DNA of 64,000 nucleotides from Nocardia asteroides (GCF_021183625.1 NZ_CP089214.1:1798001-1862000); one strand, 5' to 3'. Shown: positions 1 to 8,887, numbered from the stretch's first letter. The notes: a model not told the origin generated them from the sequence alone. Made by a program: numbers and translations.

Positions 1-32
1 ACGATTACCAGAATGCTGGTCAAGCTGCTCAT
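1..32 (-). CDS. 5' end of an unidentified gene, cut by the window edge
   Basis: Only the first ten codons are present, reading MSSLTSILVI from the ATG at 32-30. A purine-rich GGAAAGAGAG lies 5-14 bases upstream and fits a ribosome binding site. The start is 19 bases beyond the stop of the TcpC-like gene, so the two are probably co-transcribed. A hydrophobic N-terminus (LTSILVI) hints at a membrane or secreted protein. No function can be assigned from so short a piece. Confidence 0.45.
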   Translation of the reverse strand, partial: MSSLTSILVI

Positions 33-51
33 GGGGTGCTCTCTTTCCTGC

Positions 52-1065
52 TCAGTTCTGGGTCGGCGGCGGAATCCGCGCGGTCGTCGTCGCCGGTGCC
101 GTCGAGGCGTTCGCCGGGCCCGCCGGGCCCGCCTGGCCCGCCTCGCCGCCGGTCACCACGGTGAGCGGCTCGGTCAGCGCGGGGATCGGGTCGACCGAGG
201 CCACCTGCCACTGCCCGCCGGTGCGCACCAGCGTGAGCGGGTACACCAGGGTCGCCGCCGCCGCGCCGTCGACCTTCGGGGTCACCTGCACCGAGAGCCT
301 GGCCCGCGCGCTCTCCGCGCCGCAGCTGCGGTCGTCGGAGTCCACCGCCGTCACCTCGGCCGCGCTGAACGGCGCCGGCTGCACCGCCGCGATCGCCGAG
401 CCCGGCTGGGTGTAGCGGGCGATATCGCCGCTACCGGCGAGCATGGCGGCGAGGAAGCCGGCGGCGACCTGGTGCAGCGGGGTCTCCTGGCCGCACGGCG
501 CGCCGTAGGCGAGGCTCAGGTCGGCGCCGCGGGCCGGCGGCTGCACCAGCGCGGGCGGGGCCAGCGCGCGCAGCCTGCCCGCCGCGGTCGAGACCGCGAC
601 CCGGTAGTACTGCCGCGGCTCGCCCGCCGCCGCCGCGCCGGTCCGCGCGCCGTGCCGCACCGAGACCGTCACGCTCCACACGTCCAGCCCGCCGCCGGAG
701 ATCGTGCGCGCCACGTACACCACCGCGGGGTCGGCGACCGGCCGCCCGCTCGACGGCAGCGCGACCTGCCCGACGGCGGCGTACTCACCGAGTTTCTCCC
801 GCTGCGCGGTATTCGCGGACAGATAACTCACCACGAATTGCTCCGCGAACGAACCGGCCAATTGCGCGCGCCCGATCAGCGCCGTCGTGGAATCGTCGGA
901 GGGGCCGGGCGGCGCCGGGGTGAAGAAACCGTGCAGCGCGTTCCCGCCGCCGAGCACGGCGAGCACCGCGAGAATCGCCACTATCGCATTGTCACGGCGG
1001 CGGCGGGCGACCATCCGGCGGAGCAGAGCCTCCGAATCGTCCCGTTCGCGGACCGTGTTCCTCAT
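52..1065 (-). CDS. TcpC-like conjugal transfer/membrane protein
   Basis: The 337-residue product has a basic cytoplasmic N-terminus, one membrane segment at about residues 26-45 (AIVAILAVLAVLGGGNAL), then a long extracytoplasmic part. That part has two similar halves, each with a helical 'FAEQFVVSYLS' or 'VAAGFLAAML' segment followed by a strand-rich stretch. This is the architecture of the TcpC/VirB8-like family of Gram-positive conjugation systems, which scaffolds the transfer channel. Family membership is inferred from this layout and from the 'GSGDIARYTQPGS' region. ATG at 1065 is chosen because it gives the single membrane anchor. The gene follows a DUF5593-like gene on the same strand. 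Whether it belongs to a real transfer locus beyond the left edge, or is a resident chromosomal homologue, cannot be told. Confidence 0.65.
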   Translation of the reverse strand: MRNTVRERDDSEALLRRMVARRRRDNAIVAILAVLAVLGGGNALHGFFTPAPPGPSDDSTTALIGRAQLAGSFAEQFVVSYLSANTAQREKLGEYAAVGQVALPSSGRPVADPAVVYVARTISGGGLDVWSVTVSVRHGARTGAAAAGEPRQYYRVAVSTAAGRLRALAPPALVQPPARGADLSLAYGAPCGQETPLHQVAAGFLAAMLAGSGDIARYTQPGSAIAAVQPAPFSAAEVTAVDSDDRSCGAESARARLSVQVTPKVDGAAAATLVYPLTLVRTGGQWQVASVDPIPALTEPLTVVTGGEAGQAGPAGPANASTAPATTTARIPPPTQN

Positions 1066-1130
1066 GTCGGAAATGGTAGAGCGCACCGCTCGGCACACTC
1101 GTCCGCGCGGTTCCCAGGAATGGGAACCGC

Positions 1131-2270
1131 TCAGCAGGCAGAACTCCGGTCGCCCCCGGCCGCGAGCCGGTGGTGCAATTGCTCGTCGTACCCGATCGGG
1201 TGCCCGAAATCCGCGGGCGCGGGGTGCGCCGGATCGCCCGCCATCCGGACCAGCTGGGCGATCGCCAGCCGGGTGCTCGAACAGCCCGGGTACGGGTAGA
1301 GCAGCAGCGAGGTCGGGGTGTAGCCGCCCGCGTAGTTCAGCGTGCCGACGGTGACGCCCGCGCTCTCCCCGGTGTCGAGCCGCGCGCCGAGCTCGGCCAG
1401 CCGCGCCCGGTCGCCCGGGTGGAAGACGTCGACCGGGCGGAAGAGGTAGTCCCAGCGGATCCACGGCGCCGGGTCGGTGAGCCAGTGCGAGATGCTCGGG
1501 AAGTCGAGGTGCAGCACCGCCAGGTGGGTGCCCGCCCTGCGGTGCGCCTCGCGCAGGCCGATGCGCTCGAGCGTCGGCGCCGCCGCGGGGGCGTCGGGCA
1601 CGGTGACGTCCTCGACCAGCAGCCAGGCGCCGCGGGTCCGTTCGTCGTCGCGGGAGCGAATCGTGAAGCGCCAGCGGCCCGGTCGCGCCCCGCCGTGCGT
1701 GATGGCGGCGTCGAACTGCAGCCGCCCGCCGGCGGCCGGGTCGTAGAGCAGGTCGAGCACCTCGGCGTGCCGGTCGAAGCTCGCCGCCCGGTGGAAGAGC
1801 TCGGCCAGCGAGATCCGGGGCACGTACTGCTCCGGCGAGCCGCCGGTCAGCCGGGTGATGCCGACCGGCTGCTCGATGGTCTGGCTGTCCAGATCCCAGA
1901 CCGCGCCGACCGCGGCGGGCGGCTCCGGCGCGGGCGTGTCGTCCGGGCCGAGCCACAGCCGTACCGCGTGCACGTCACCGGCGGGGCCGAAGACCGGCCG
2001 CAGCAGCAGCCGGAACCGCCCCGCCCCGGTCCGCACGGTCCTGGCCAGCTCCTGCGCCCCGATCCGGGCCGCGCGAATGGCCTCGGCGACCTCGAGCGTG
2101 GTCAGCCCGTCGTACACGGCGGGGGTCTTGGACAGCAGCCGCTGCAGCACCCGCTGCCAGCTCGCGAAATCGCGGGGCGACTCCCCGACCGACGCCACCG
2201 ACATGGTCTCCGGCGTCAACGTCTCGATCGTCACCCACGGAATCACGGGGCCAGTCCACATCGCACCCAT
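1131..2270 (-). CDS. PAS/GAF-like sensory protein (DUF5593-like)
   Basis: The 379-residue soluble product has no signal peptide or membrane segment. Its N-terminus (ETLTPETMSVASVGESPRDF) resembles actinobacterial DUF5593 proteins, which carry a GAF/PAS-like small-ligand fold. A tandem arrangement is plausible: about residues 20-130, then a PAS-like region (TIEQPVGITRLTGGSPEQYV) and a further domain of about 150 residues with 'GRWRFTIRSRDDERTRGAWLLVEDVT', typical of a PAS core. No output domain (kinase, HTH, cyclase) is visible, so it may act through a partner. ATG at 2270 is used; an in-frame ATG at 2261 is an alternative. It lies on the same strand as the WhiB-ROK pair upstream. The ligand is unknown. 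Confidence 0.5.
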   Translation of the reverse strand: MGAMWTGPVIPWVTIETLTPETMSVASVGESPRDFASWQRVLQRLLSKTPAVYDGLTTLEVAEAIRAARIGAQELARTVRTGAGRFRLLLRPVFGPAGDVHAVRLWLGPDDTPAPEPPAAVGAVWDLDSQTIEQPVGITRLTGGSPEQYVPRISLAELFHRAASFDRHAEVLDLLYDPAAGGRLQFDAAITHGGARPGRWRFTIRSRDDERTRGAWLLVEDVTVPDAPAAAPTLERIGLREAHRRAGTHLAVLHLDFPSISHWLTDPAPWIRWDYLFRPVDVFHPGDRARLAELGARLDTGESAGVTVGTLNYAGGYTPTSLLLYPYPGCSSTRLAIAQLVRMAGDPAHPAPADFGHPIGYDEQLHHRLAAGGDRSSAC

Positions 2271-2361
2271 TCAATGTACCGTTACTTAGCGGCGTGATCA
2301 ACCGGTGCGTGAACTCCGTCCGACCTCGGAGCGACCGCGAAATGGCCGCCGGGGGCGGCGG

Positions 2362-3252
2362 TTACTCCGGCAGGGCCAGCGCGAGCACCCCGGCGCCGGC
2401 CAGCAGCCCGAGCCCGCCGAGCGGCGAGGGCACCACCCGCAGCCCGGAGACCGCGCTGAACCTGGCGTGCGTCGCGATCGCCTCGCCGAGCGGCTTCCAG
2501 AGCGCCGGGCCCGCCTCGGCGACCGGGCCGCCGAGCACGGCCAGGTCGAAGTCGAGCAGCGCCGCCGCCGAGACCAGCGCGCGCCCGGTCGCGGTGCCCG
2601 CGCGCCCGACGGCCGCCGCGGGCACCTCGGCGCCGACCCGCGCCGCGTCGAGCAGCTCGGTCAGCGAGGTGCCCGCCCAGCCCTGGCCGCGCGCCCAGCG
2701 CAGCATCGACGTGCCGCCCGCGACCGCCTCCAGGCAGCCGCGGCCGCCGCAGCCGCAGCGGTCGTCGAAGCCGGGGACCAGCGCGTGCCCGAGGTGCCCG
2801 GCATTGCCGGTGCGCCCGACCACGGTGAACCCGCCGACCACGACACCGGCCGCGACGTGCCCGGAGAGCGCGACCGCGAGCACGTCCAGCGTCTCCCGCG
2901 CGGCCCCGAAGTTGCGCTCGGCCATGGCGAGGCAGACCCCGTCCAGCCCGAGCCGCACCGTGGCGGCGGGGAACATCGCCTTCGCCGCATCGACGATGCC
3001 GAAGCCGGCCCGCCACTCCGGCACCCCGCCGGGGGCGACGACGCCGGCCTTCATGTCGATCGGCCCCGGTGAGGCGATGCCGAGCCCGGTCACCTCGAGC
3101 CCGTCCGATGCCTCGAAGAGCAGCGAGCGGCAGTTCTCCCAGACGTTCCTGGCCGGCATCGGGATCCGGCGCACCGCGTCGGCGGCGACGTCCTCGGCGA
3201 TCCGGACGGCGGCGAGCTCGGTCGAGCCGATCTCCAGCGCCAGCGTCGTCAC
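2362..3252 (-). CDS. ROK-family sugar kinase/regulator-like protein
   Basis: The 296-residue cytoplasmic protein belongs to the ROK family. It shows an N-terminal phosphate-binding motif (LALEIGSTE), the GIASPGPID segment, 'GRTGNAGHLGHA' containing the zinc-ligand histidine, and the ROK signature cysteines in 'CGCGGRGCLEAVAGG'. There is no N-terminal helix-turn-helix, so it is a kinase-type ROK (glucokinase/ManNAc kinase group) rather than a NagC/XylR-type repressor. The canonical DGxxK start is altered (EIGST), so kinase activity is not certain. Its ATG overlaps the stop of the WhiB-like gene by 4 nt (ATGA), which indicates translational coupling. The sugar substrate cannot be read from the sequence. 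Confidence 0.85.
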   Translation of the reverse strand: MTTLALEIGSTELAAVRIAEDVAADAVRRIPMPARNVWENCRSLLFEASDGLEVTGLGIASPGPIDMKAGVVAPGGVPEWRAGFGIVDAAKAMFPAATVRLGLDGVCLAMAERNFGAARETLDVLAVALSGHVAAGVVVGGFTVVGRTGNAGHLGHALVPGFDDRCGCGGRGCLEAVAGGTSMLRWARGQGWAGTSLTELLDAARVGAEVPAAAVGRAGTATGRALVSAAALLDFDLAVLGGPVAEAGPALWKPLGEAIATHARFSAVSGLRVVPSPLGGLGLLAGAGVLALALPE

Positions 3253-3701
3253 AGCCCGTCCGTTCCGGTGGGCGCGAGCGGACTGCCGAGCACGAAGTGC
3301 CTGCGCGGGGCGGGAAGCGCGGGCACGGTGTCGCGCGGGCGCCTGCCGGTGCGGATGATCCGCACCGGGCGCTTGTGGTCGATCAGCGCGGGGCGGTGCG
3401 CGTCCAGGTTCTCGATCACCCGCCCGGAGTTGTCGTAGGCCACCCCGGCCCAGATCATGGCGCGGGGCGTGTCACCGCGGTCGATGAAGGTCTGGGCGAG
3501 CTGGGCGCAGCGATCCGCGAGCGGGCAGCTCGCGCAGACCCGGACGGCGGAGCGCCAGGCCTCGGGGCCGCCGGCGTCGAGGTCCCAGTCGGCGGGGCTG
3601 CCCGCACACGGCGGGCGCACGGCGTTCTTCGGGGGTGAGTTCGAAATATCAACCGGCGCAAGATGATTTGCGCCGGACGGACGAATTCGCGTAATGCTCA
3701 T
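3249..3701 (-). CDS. WhiB-like iron-sulphur transcription factor
   Basis: The 150-residue protein has the four-cysteine arrangement of WhiB proteins: one cysteine in 'RPPCAG', then a CxxCx5C cluster 'VCASCPLADRC', which would hold a [4Fe-4S] cluster. The usual G(V/I)WGG turn is replaced by 'IWAGVAYDNSG', and a basic tail (HKRPVRIIRTGRRPRD) could contact DNA. Such proteins partner with the principal sigma factor and respond to redox signals. The distance between the first two cysteines (28 residues between them) is longer than in most family members. ATG 3701 is chosen over 3707 because GGAG lies 6 nt upstream of it. The gene overlaps the ROK gene by 4 nt. Confidence 0.8.
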   Translation of the reverse strand: MSITRIRPSGANHLAPVDISNSPPKNAVRPPCAGSPADWDLDAGGPEAWRSAVRVCASCPLADRCAQLAQTFIDRGDTPRAMIWAGVAYDNSGRVIENLDAHRPALIDHKRPVRIIRTGRRPRDTVPALPAPRRHFVLGSPLAPTGTDGL

Positions 3702-3877
3702 GGTCATCTCCGGAATTACCGAGGGCACACGTCACACCCGGTGCGTGTCCCATGGGATCGGACGATCATCGGGGCTGACGACAGTCCCCGGAAGGCCGGC
3801 CGCGAGAAGCCGACACCCCGAACGGTAACCCACCGTTGGCCGCCCGGCAAGACTTCATACCCCTGAATAACGGCACG

Positions 3878-3907
3878 TTGACTAGAGGGAGTGTCGAGCG
3901 CTACGGT
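3878..3907 (+). promoter_or_regulatory. possible sigma-70-type promoter for the MerR gene
   Basis: TTGACT (3878-3883) and TACGGT (3902-3907) are separated by 18 bases and lie about 58 bases upstream of the MerR start codon. The following stretch (GTATCCAGCGATACGCTATCG) holds partially symmetric TATC/GATA repeats of the sort MerR proteins use. This is inference from spacing only. Confidence 0.3.
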
Positions 3908-3964
3908 ATCCAGCGATACGCTATCGAACGGTCCATCAGACCGGTTGCCCCGTGAGGTTTCGTT

Positions 3965-4504
3965 GTGAACATGGCCGCAGAAACCGAATTCACCATCGAC
4001 GAGCTCGCCAGGGCGGCCGATATCACCGTGCGCAGCGTGCGCGTCTACCACGAGCGCGGCCTGCTGCCCTCCCCCGACGTGCGCGGCCGGGTCGGGTACT
4101 ACCGCGGAGACCACCTGGACCGGCTGCAGACGATCAGCAGGCTGCTCGGCCGCGGCATGAAACTTGCCGGGATCAGGGAGCTCCTCGACGCATGGGACCG
4201 CGGCGACGGCCTCGCCGACGTGCTCGGCGTCGGCCCCGAGGAGCCGCTGGTCACCGACGCGCAGAGCCTGGAGCTGGCGTCCACGCTGTCCGGCTCCGGG
4301 CTGCTCACCCAGGACACCCTGGAGCTGGTCGAGCAGCTCCGCACCGACTGCGCGCAGCTCGCCGAGCGCTGCGCCACCGAGCTGCGCGAGCGGATGGCGG
4401 GCCGGGATCCGGCCGATGTCGACGCCGCGCGGCGCGCCGTCGGCCGCGCCGCCGCCGAGATGCTGGAGCACGCCTTCACCGATCCGGCGCCGCAGACCAC
4501 CTGA
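3965..4504 (+). CDS. MerR-family transcriptional regulator
   Basis: The 179-residue protein starts with the winged helix-turn-helix of the MerR family: 'FTIDELARAADITVRSVRVYHERGLLPSP' then 'GRVGYYRGDHLDRLQTISRLLGRGMKLAGI' (about residues 8-70). A coiled-coil helix and a roughly 90-residue C-terminal effector part rich in Glu/Asp/Arg follow. No metal-binding cysteine cluster is present; the single Cys-rich stretch 'TDCAQLAERCATEL' is probably structural. GTG at 3965 is the start. The gene is about 100 nt upstream of, and parallel to, the AfsR-like activator, and may regulate entry into the polyketide cluster. Effector unknown. Confidence 0.85.
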   Translation: MNMAAETEFTIDELARAADITVRSVRVYHERGLLPSPDVRGRVGYYRGDHLDRLQTISRLLGRGMKLAGIRELLDAWDRGDGLADVLGVGPEEPLVTDAQSLELASTLSGSGLLTQDTLELVEQLRTDCAQLAERCATELRERMAGRDPADVDAARRAVGRAAAEMLEHAFTDPAPQTT

Positions 4505-4608
4505 GCGACTTCGCGAACAGAACGAAAAGTACCCGGGCTTCCGGTGCGGGAAATTGCGCCGGAAGCTTAGATGTACGAATCAGTTCGGGTTCGCGGGAGG
4601 TCGAGACG

Positions 4609-7599
4609 TTGCGCCAGGTCGGCCCCGCGGGCAGCGTCATCCGCGAGCGAACGGCGGGCGCGCCGAGCTTCACGCTGCTCGGCGCGGTGCGCGGCAGGCT
4701 CGGCGCGCGAGAACTCGAGCTCGGCAGCCCGCAGCGGCGGCTGGTGCTCGCCGTGCTGCTGCTGCACGAGGGCGGCCCGGTGGAGCTGGACGACCTGGTC
4801 GACGCCGTCTGGGGCGACCGCCCGCCCGGCCACGCGGTGCAGGGAATCCGCAGCCACATCGCCAATCTCCGGCGGGTGCTCGAACCCGAGCGCGCCGCGA
4901 GACAGCCCGCCGGACTGCTGATCTCGGTCGGCCGGGCCTACGCGCTGCGGCTGCCCGCGGGCCGCGTGGACGCGATCCTGGCAGGCACCCTGGTCGAGCG
5001 GGCGCGGCGCAGCGAGCACGCCGGCGACAAGGCGGCGGCGCGCGAGCAGCTCGCCGCCGCGCTCGAACTCTGGCAGGGCTCGCCGCTGGCGGGGCTGCCC
5101 GGCCCCTTCGCCGAACGGCACCGCGAGCGGCTGGCCGAGCTCCGGCTGGCCGCGCAGGAGCGGCGGCTCGCGCTCGACCTCGCGCTCGGCCCCGCCGAGC
5201 CGCTGCTCCCCGAGATCGCCGCGCTCAGCGCCGAACACCCGCTGCGGGAGGGGCTGCGCGGTCTGCACCTGACCGCGCTGCACCGGGCGGGCAGGCGCGC
5301 CGAGGCCCTGGCCGTCTACGCCCGCACCCGCAGCGAACTGGTCGCCGAGCTCGGCGTCGAGCCCGGCGCCGAGCTGGCCCGGCTGCACCGCGCGCTGCTG
5401 CGCGACGAGCCGCCCCCCGCGCCCGCCGAGCCACCCGCCCCGGTGATCCCGGCGCAGCTCCCCGCCGACCTGGTGGATTTCACCGGCCACGCCGAGGTGG
5501 TCACCCAGCTCGCCGCCCGGCTGCGCCGCCCCGACCCGCACGGCGTGCCCGCGGTGGTGATCAGCGGCATGGGCGGGGTCGGCAAGAGCAGCCTGGCGAT
5601 CCACGTCGCGCACCGGATCCGCGACCACTTCCCGGACGGCCAGCTCTACGCCGACCTGCGCGGGGCCGGGGCCGCCCCCGCCGCGGCCGACGTGCTGCTC
5701 GGCGGCTTCCTGCGCGGCCTCGGCGTCCCGGAGGGCGAGCTCCCCGCCGCCGTCGTCGACCGGGCGGCGCTGCTGCGCAGCCTGCTCGCCACCCGGCGGG
5801 TGCTGGTCGTGCTCGACGATGCCCGCGACGTCGACCAGGTGCGGCCGCTACTGCCCGGCACCACCGGCACCGCGGTGCTGATCACCAGCCGGACCGCGCT
5901 GAGCGAGCTCTCCGGCGCGCACCCGCTCCGGCTGCCGGTGCTTCCCCGCGACGACGCGCTGCGGCTGCTCGCGAAGATCGCGGGCCCGGAGCGGATCGAG
6001 GCCCAGCTCGCCGCGGCGCACCGCGCGGTGGAGGGCTGCGGCTTCCTCCCGCTCGCGGTGCGGATCGTCGGCGCGCGGCTGGCCGCGAGGCCGGGCTGGA
6101 GCGTGGCCAGGATCAGCGACCGCCTCGCCGACCAGCGCTCCCGGCTGGCACTGCTGCACGTCGGGGAGCTGACCGTCGCGCGCGCCTTCCAGCTCGGCTA
6201 CGACCAGCTGAACTCCGCCCAGGCCAGGGCTTTCCGGCTGCTGGCGCGGATCGGGATCCCGGAGATCCCGCTCCCGGTCTGCGCCGCCGTGCTGGACTGC
6301 ACGCTGGAGCGGGCCGAGGAGATCTGCGAGGCGCTGGTCGATCTGAGCCTGCTCGACACCCCGCGCCCCGACCGCTACCGCTTCCACGACCTGATCCGGC
6401 TCTTCGCGCTGGAGCAGCCGGAGCCGGAGGGCGCCGCGGCGGTGCCGAGGGCGCTCGACCACTACCTGGCGACGCTGAGCCGCCTGCACCGGGTGTTCCG
6501 GAGCAGCGCCGTCCGCGACTGCCTGCTGCCGACCACCGCGAGCGGCAGCCCGATCGCCGACAACGAGGCCGGGCAGGGCTGGCTCGACCTGGAACGGGCC
6601 AACCTGATCGCGCTGCTGCGCGCCGCCGCGGCGGCGGGCGTGGTCCGGGTGGCCGCCGACGTCGCCTGGGCCCTGGTCAGCCTCTCCGACCTGGGGACCA
6701 ACCCCGGCGAGACGCTGCGCGCGCTGGAAGTCGTGCTGCACGTGGCGGAGTCGCTCGGCGACCGGCCCGCGCAGGCCAGGCTGCTCGCCGCCGCGGGCGG
6801 GTTGCAGACCGTCGGGCTCGGGCAGTTCCTCGCGGCGGTCCCCCGGCTGCGCCGCGCCCGCACCCTGGCCGAGACCGAGGGCAACGGCAGGCTTCGGGCC
6901 TGGGCCGAGGTGTACCTCACCCTCATCGACTGGCACCTCGCCCCCGCCGCCGAGCTGGCCGACCGGGTGACGGCCGCCGTCGCGGCCTTCGACGGCACCG
7001 GCGTCCCCTGGGCCGAGGGCATTCTCCGGGTCGCCGCCGCGCAGGCCTACCTCGCCGTCGGCGCGCACGAACCGGCGGGCAACCAAGCCGAGGCCGCCTT
7101 GAAGCTCGCGAGCAGGGCGGGGTTCGGCGAGATCGAGGCGTTCGCCATGCAGGAGGCAGGCGCCGCGCTGTCGGAGGCGGGCGAGCACGACCGCGCGCTC
7201 GAATTCTGCACCGCCGCACTGCGGCTCGCCCGCTGCCACGGCCCCCGGTTGCAGCAGGGCTGGGCGCTGGCCCCGCTGGCCCGCGCCAACCTCAATGCCG
7301 GGCACCTGGAGGCGGCCGAGGCGCAGGCGGCCGAGGCGGTGCGCATTCTCACCGGCTGCGCCGACATGTTCAATCGCGGCCGGGCGCTGGTGACCCACGG
7401 CCGCGCGCTGGCCGCGCTGCACCGCACCGACGAGGCCGCCGCGGTCTTCCTGCGCGCCTGCCGCTTCTACGCCCGAATACGCAGGCGCGACATGGTCGAT
7501 CAACTCCGTACCCTGCTGATCACCGACTTCGGGGTGCCACCGGAGACCGACTTCTCCGGCACGCTTACCCGGCGCCAACCCAGCACCAACGAGTACTGA
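4609..7599 (+). CDS. AfsR-type SARP regulator with NB-ARC and TPR domains
   Basis: The product (about 996 residues) is a large Streptomyces antibiotic regulatory protein. Domains in order: an OmpR-type winged helix at about residues 20-110 ('SPQRRLVLAVLLLHEGG', 'DDLVDAVWGDRPPGHAVQGI'); a bacterial transcriptional activator domain to about residue 260; an NB-ARC STAND ATPase with P-loop GMGGVGKSS near residue 321-329 and 'RVLVVLDDARD' as Walker B; then TPR-like helical repeats to the end. Such proteins activate antibiotic genes, with the NTPase controlling oligomerisation. A TTG at 4609 is preferred because GGGAGG lies about 8 nt upstream and no ATG or GTG precedes the conserved domain in frame. 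It probably controls the type II polyketide genes downstream. Confidence 0.88.
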   Translation: MRQVGPAGSVIRERTAGAPSFTLLGAVRGRLGARELELGSPQRRLVLAVLLLHEGGPVELDDLVDAVWGDRPPGHAVQGIRSHIANLRRVLEPERAARQPAGLLISVGRAYALRLPAGRVDAILAGTLVERARRSEHAGDKAAAREQLAAALELWQGSPLAGLPGPFAERHRERLAELRLAAQERRLALDLALGPAEPLLPEIAALSAEHPLREGLRGLHLTALHRAGRRAEALAVYARTRSELVAELGVEPGAELARLHRALLRDEPPPAPAEPPAPVIPAQLPADLVDFTGHAEVVTQLAARLRRPDPHGVPAVVISGMGGVGKSSLAIHVAHRIRDHFPDGQLYADLRGAGAAPAAADVLLGGFLRGLGVPEGELPAAVVDRAALLRSLLATRRVLVVLDDARDVDQVRPLLPGTTGTAVLITSRTALSELSGAHPLRLPVLPRDDALRLLAKIAGPERIEAQLAAAHRAVEGCGFLPLAVRIVGARLAARPGWSVARISDRLADQRSRLALLHVGELTVARAFQLGYDQLNSAQARAFRLLARIGIPEIPLPVCAAVLDCTLERAEEICEALVDLSLLDTPRPDRYRFHDLIRLFALEQPEPEGAAAVPRALDHYLATLSRLHRVFRSSAVRDCLLPTTASGSPIADNEAGQGWLDLERANLIALLRAAAAAGVVRVAADVAWALVSLSDLGTNPGETLRALEVVLHVAESLGDRPAQARLLAAAGGLQTVGLGQFLAAVPRLRRARTLAETEGNGRLRAWAEVYLTLIDWHLAPAAELADRVTAAVAAFDGTGVPWAEGILRVAAAQAYLAVGAHEPAGNQAEAALKLASRAGFGEIEAFAMQEAGAALSEAGEHDRALEFCTAALRLARCHGPRLQQGWALAPLARANLNAGHLEAAEAQAAEAVRILTGCADMFNRGRALVTHGRALAALHRTDEAAAVFLRACRFYARIRRRDMVDQLRTLLITDFGVPPETDFSGTLTRRQPSTNEY

Positions 7600-7621
7600 G
7601 AAACTACCCGGATGCGCCCCT

Positions 7622-7656
7622 GCCCAGCCCCCGTCTCCGGCACGAGGGGGCTGGGC
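7622..7656 (+). terminator. hairpin after the AfsR-like gene
   Basis: An 11-bp perfect stem, GCCCAGCCCCC (7622-7632) and GGGGGCTGGGC (7646-7656), encloses a 13-base loop 22 bases past the stop codon. There is no T-run after it, which is common for actinomycete terminators. It separates the regulator from the first biosynthetic gene. Confidence 0.6.
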
Positions 7657-7808
7657 CGCCCGATTCGGGCGAATCCCCCGAATCACCTGCATGCCGCGCG
7701 AATTCGGGACCACGCGCAGCGCCGAGCACTAGTGTCCGTTGTACACCTGTCGACTGGTTTCCCGGTGTCGGTCGATCAGTGGATACCGGTCCGAAAGGCA
7801 AGCCGATA

Positions 7809-8243
7809 ATGGTTCACGACGTCCACCCGAGCACCGAGACGGCGCCGCACCCGCTCGACTGTCCCGCCCGCCGCGGCCTGCTGACGCCGTACCTCGACGC
7901 CTGGGCGGCCAACGACGCCGACGCGCTCGCGCACTGCTACACCGAGGGCGCCGTCGCCACCATGCCCGGCATCGTGCTGGCGGGCCGCGCGGCCATCCGC
8001 ACCGAGATGTCGATCGTCTTCGCCCGCGGGCTGCGCGGGAGCCGCTCGGTGGTCGACCTTGAGGACATCCGCTACCTGGGTGCGCACTGCGACGTCGCCC
8101 TGGTGACCGGCCGCAGCAACCTGGTCTTCGCGAGCACGCTGCCGCACCCCGACGCCTGGGCACAGGACACCTGGACCCTCACCCTGCGCGACGGCCGCTG
8201 GCTCATCGACGCCCACCACCGCTCGGTCTCCGACTTGGCCTGA
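7809..8243 (+). CDS. SnoaL/SgcJ-like NTF2-fold protein
   Basis: The 144-residue protein has the NTF2-like cone fold pattern. An N-terminal helix (RRGLLTPYLDAWAANDADALAHCY) is followed by 'TEGAVATMPGIVLAGRAAIRTEMSIVFA' and terminal strands ending 'TWTLTLRDGRWLIDAHHRSV'. Relatives of the SgcJ/EcaC group are frequent in antibiotic clusters, where they act as cyclases, dehydratases or accessory proteins to oxygenases. The gene stands alone on the plus strand between the AfsR-like regulator and a convergent nitroreductase. Three NTF2-like genes occur in the window (one decayed). A role in ring closure or dehydration of the polyketide is plausible but not shown by the sequence. Confidence 0.75.
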   Translation: MVHDVHPSTETAPHPLDCPARRGLLTPYLDAWAANDADALAHCYTEGAVATMPGIVLAGRAAIRTEMSIVFARGLRGSRSVVDLEDIRYLGAHCDVALVTGRSNLVFASTLPHPDAWAQDTWTLTLRDGRWLIDAHHRSVSDLA

Positions 8244-8275
8244 ATCCCTTCCGTACCCGAATCCCGCAGCGCCGA

Positions 8276-8887
8276 TTACCGCTCGGTGACCACGTCGTCG
8301 TAGGCGAGGCGCGGCGACCGCGGGAACCAGGCGTCCGGTCCGGGGCGGCCGATATTGACCACGACCAGCGAGCTGTGCCCGCCGTCGGGGAAGAAATCGC
8401 GGTCGACGCCGGCGGCGTCGAATCCGTTCATCGGCCCCGCCGCCAGCCCGGCCGCGCGCACGCCGAGGATGAAGTAGCCGACCTGGATGAGGGCGTTGAA
8501 CCGCGCGGATTGCGCCCTGATCTCGGGGTCGGCGAAGTACTCCTTCGCCTCCGGCGCGTGCGGGAACACCGTGGGGAGCGTCTCGTGGAAGTTCAGGTCG
8601 GCGGCCAGGATCACGGCCAGCGGGGCGCTCGCGGTCTTGGGTTTGTTGCCGTCGACCATGTGGGAGACGAGCGTGGCCCGCGCCTGCTCTCCGCGCACGA
8701 GCACGATGCGGAGCGGCTGCTGATTCATCGAGGTCGGGCCGAACTTGGTGAGTTCGTAGATGTCGCGGAGCTGTTCGTCGGAGACCGGTTCGGCGGTGAA
8801 GGTATTGGCCGTCCGCGCCTCGCGGAACAGCAAGTCCTGGGCCTCGGGGGCGAGGGTGAGCAGGGAAGTCGGGTGCACGGCATTCAC
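8276..8887 (-). CDS. malonic-semialdehyde-reductase-like nitroreductase (RutE/HadB group)
   Basis: The 203-residue FMN-dependent oxidoreductase has the nitroreductase fold: 'LFREARTANTFTAEPVSDEQL' for the N-terminal FMN-binding arginine region, 'FGPTSMNQQPLRIVLV' for the substrate/FMN loop, and 'VRAAGLAAGPMNGFDAAGVD' and 'SSLVVVNIGRPG' near the C-terminus. These match the RutE/3-hydroxypropionic dehydrogenase-like branch. Its length is typical. In the cluster it could reduce a quinone or another tailoring intermediate rather than malonic semialdehyde; this is inference. It is followed on the same strand, with 37 nt between, by an NTF2-like gene that starts upstream of it, so the two may form an operon. 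Confidence 0.82.
   Translation of the reverse strand: MNAVHPTSLLTLAPEAQDLLFREARTANTFTAEPVSDEQLRDIYELTKFGPTSMNQQPLRIVLVRGEQARATLVSHMVDGNKPKTASAPLAVILAADLNFHETLPTVFPHAPEAKEYFADPEIRAQSARFNALIQVGYFILGVRAAGLAAGPMNGFDAAGVDRDFFPDGGHSSLVVVNIGRPGPDAWFPRSPRLAYDDVVTER

Noticed and set aside
4164..8243. A very long open frame overlapping the AfsR-like gene
   Set aside because: It reads Arg/Ala/Pro-rich shadow sequence of the real gene in another frame; only its last 435 bases, the SnoaL-like gene, have protein-family features.
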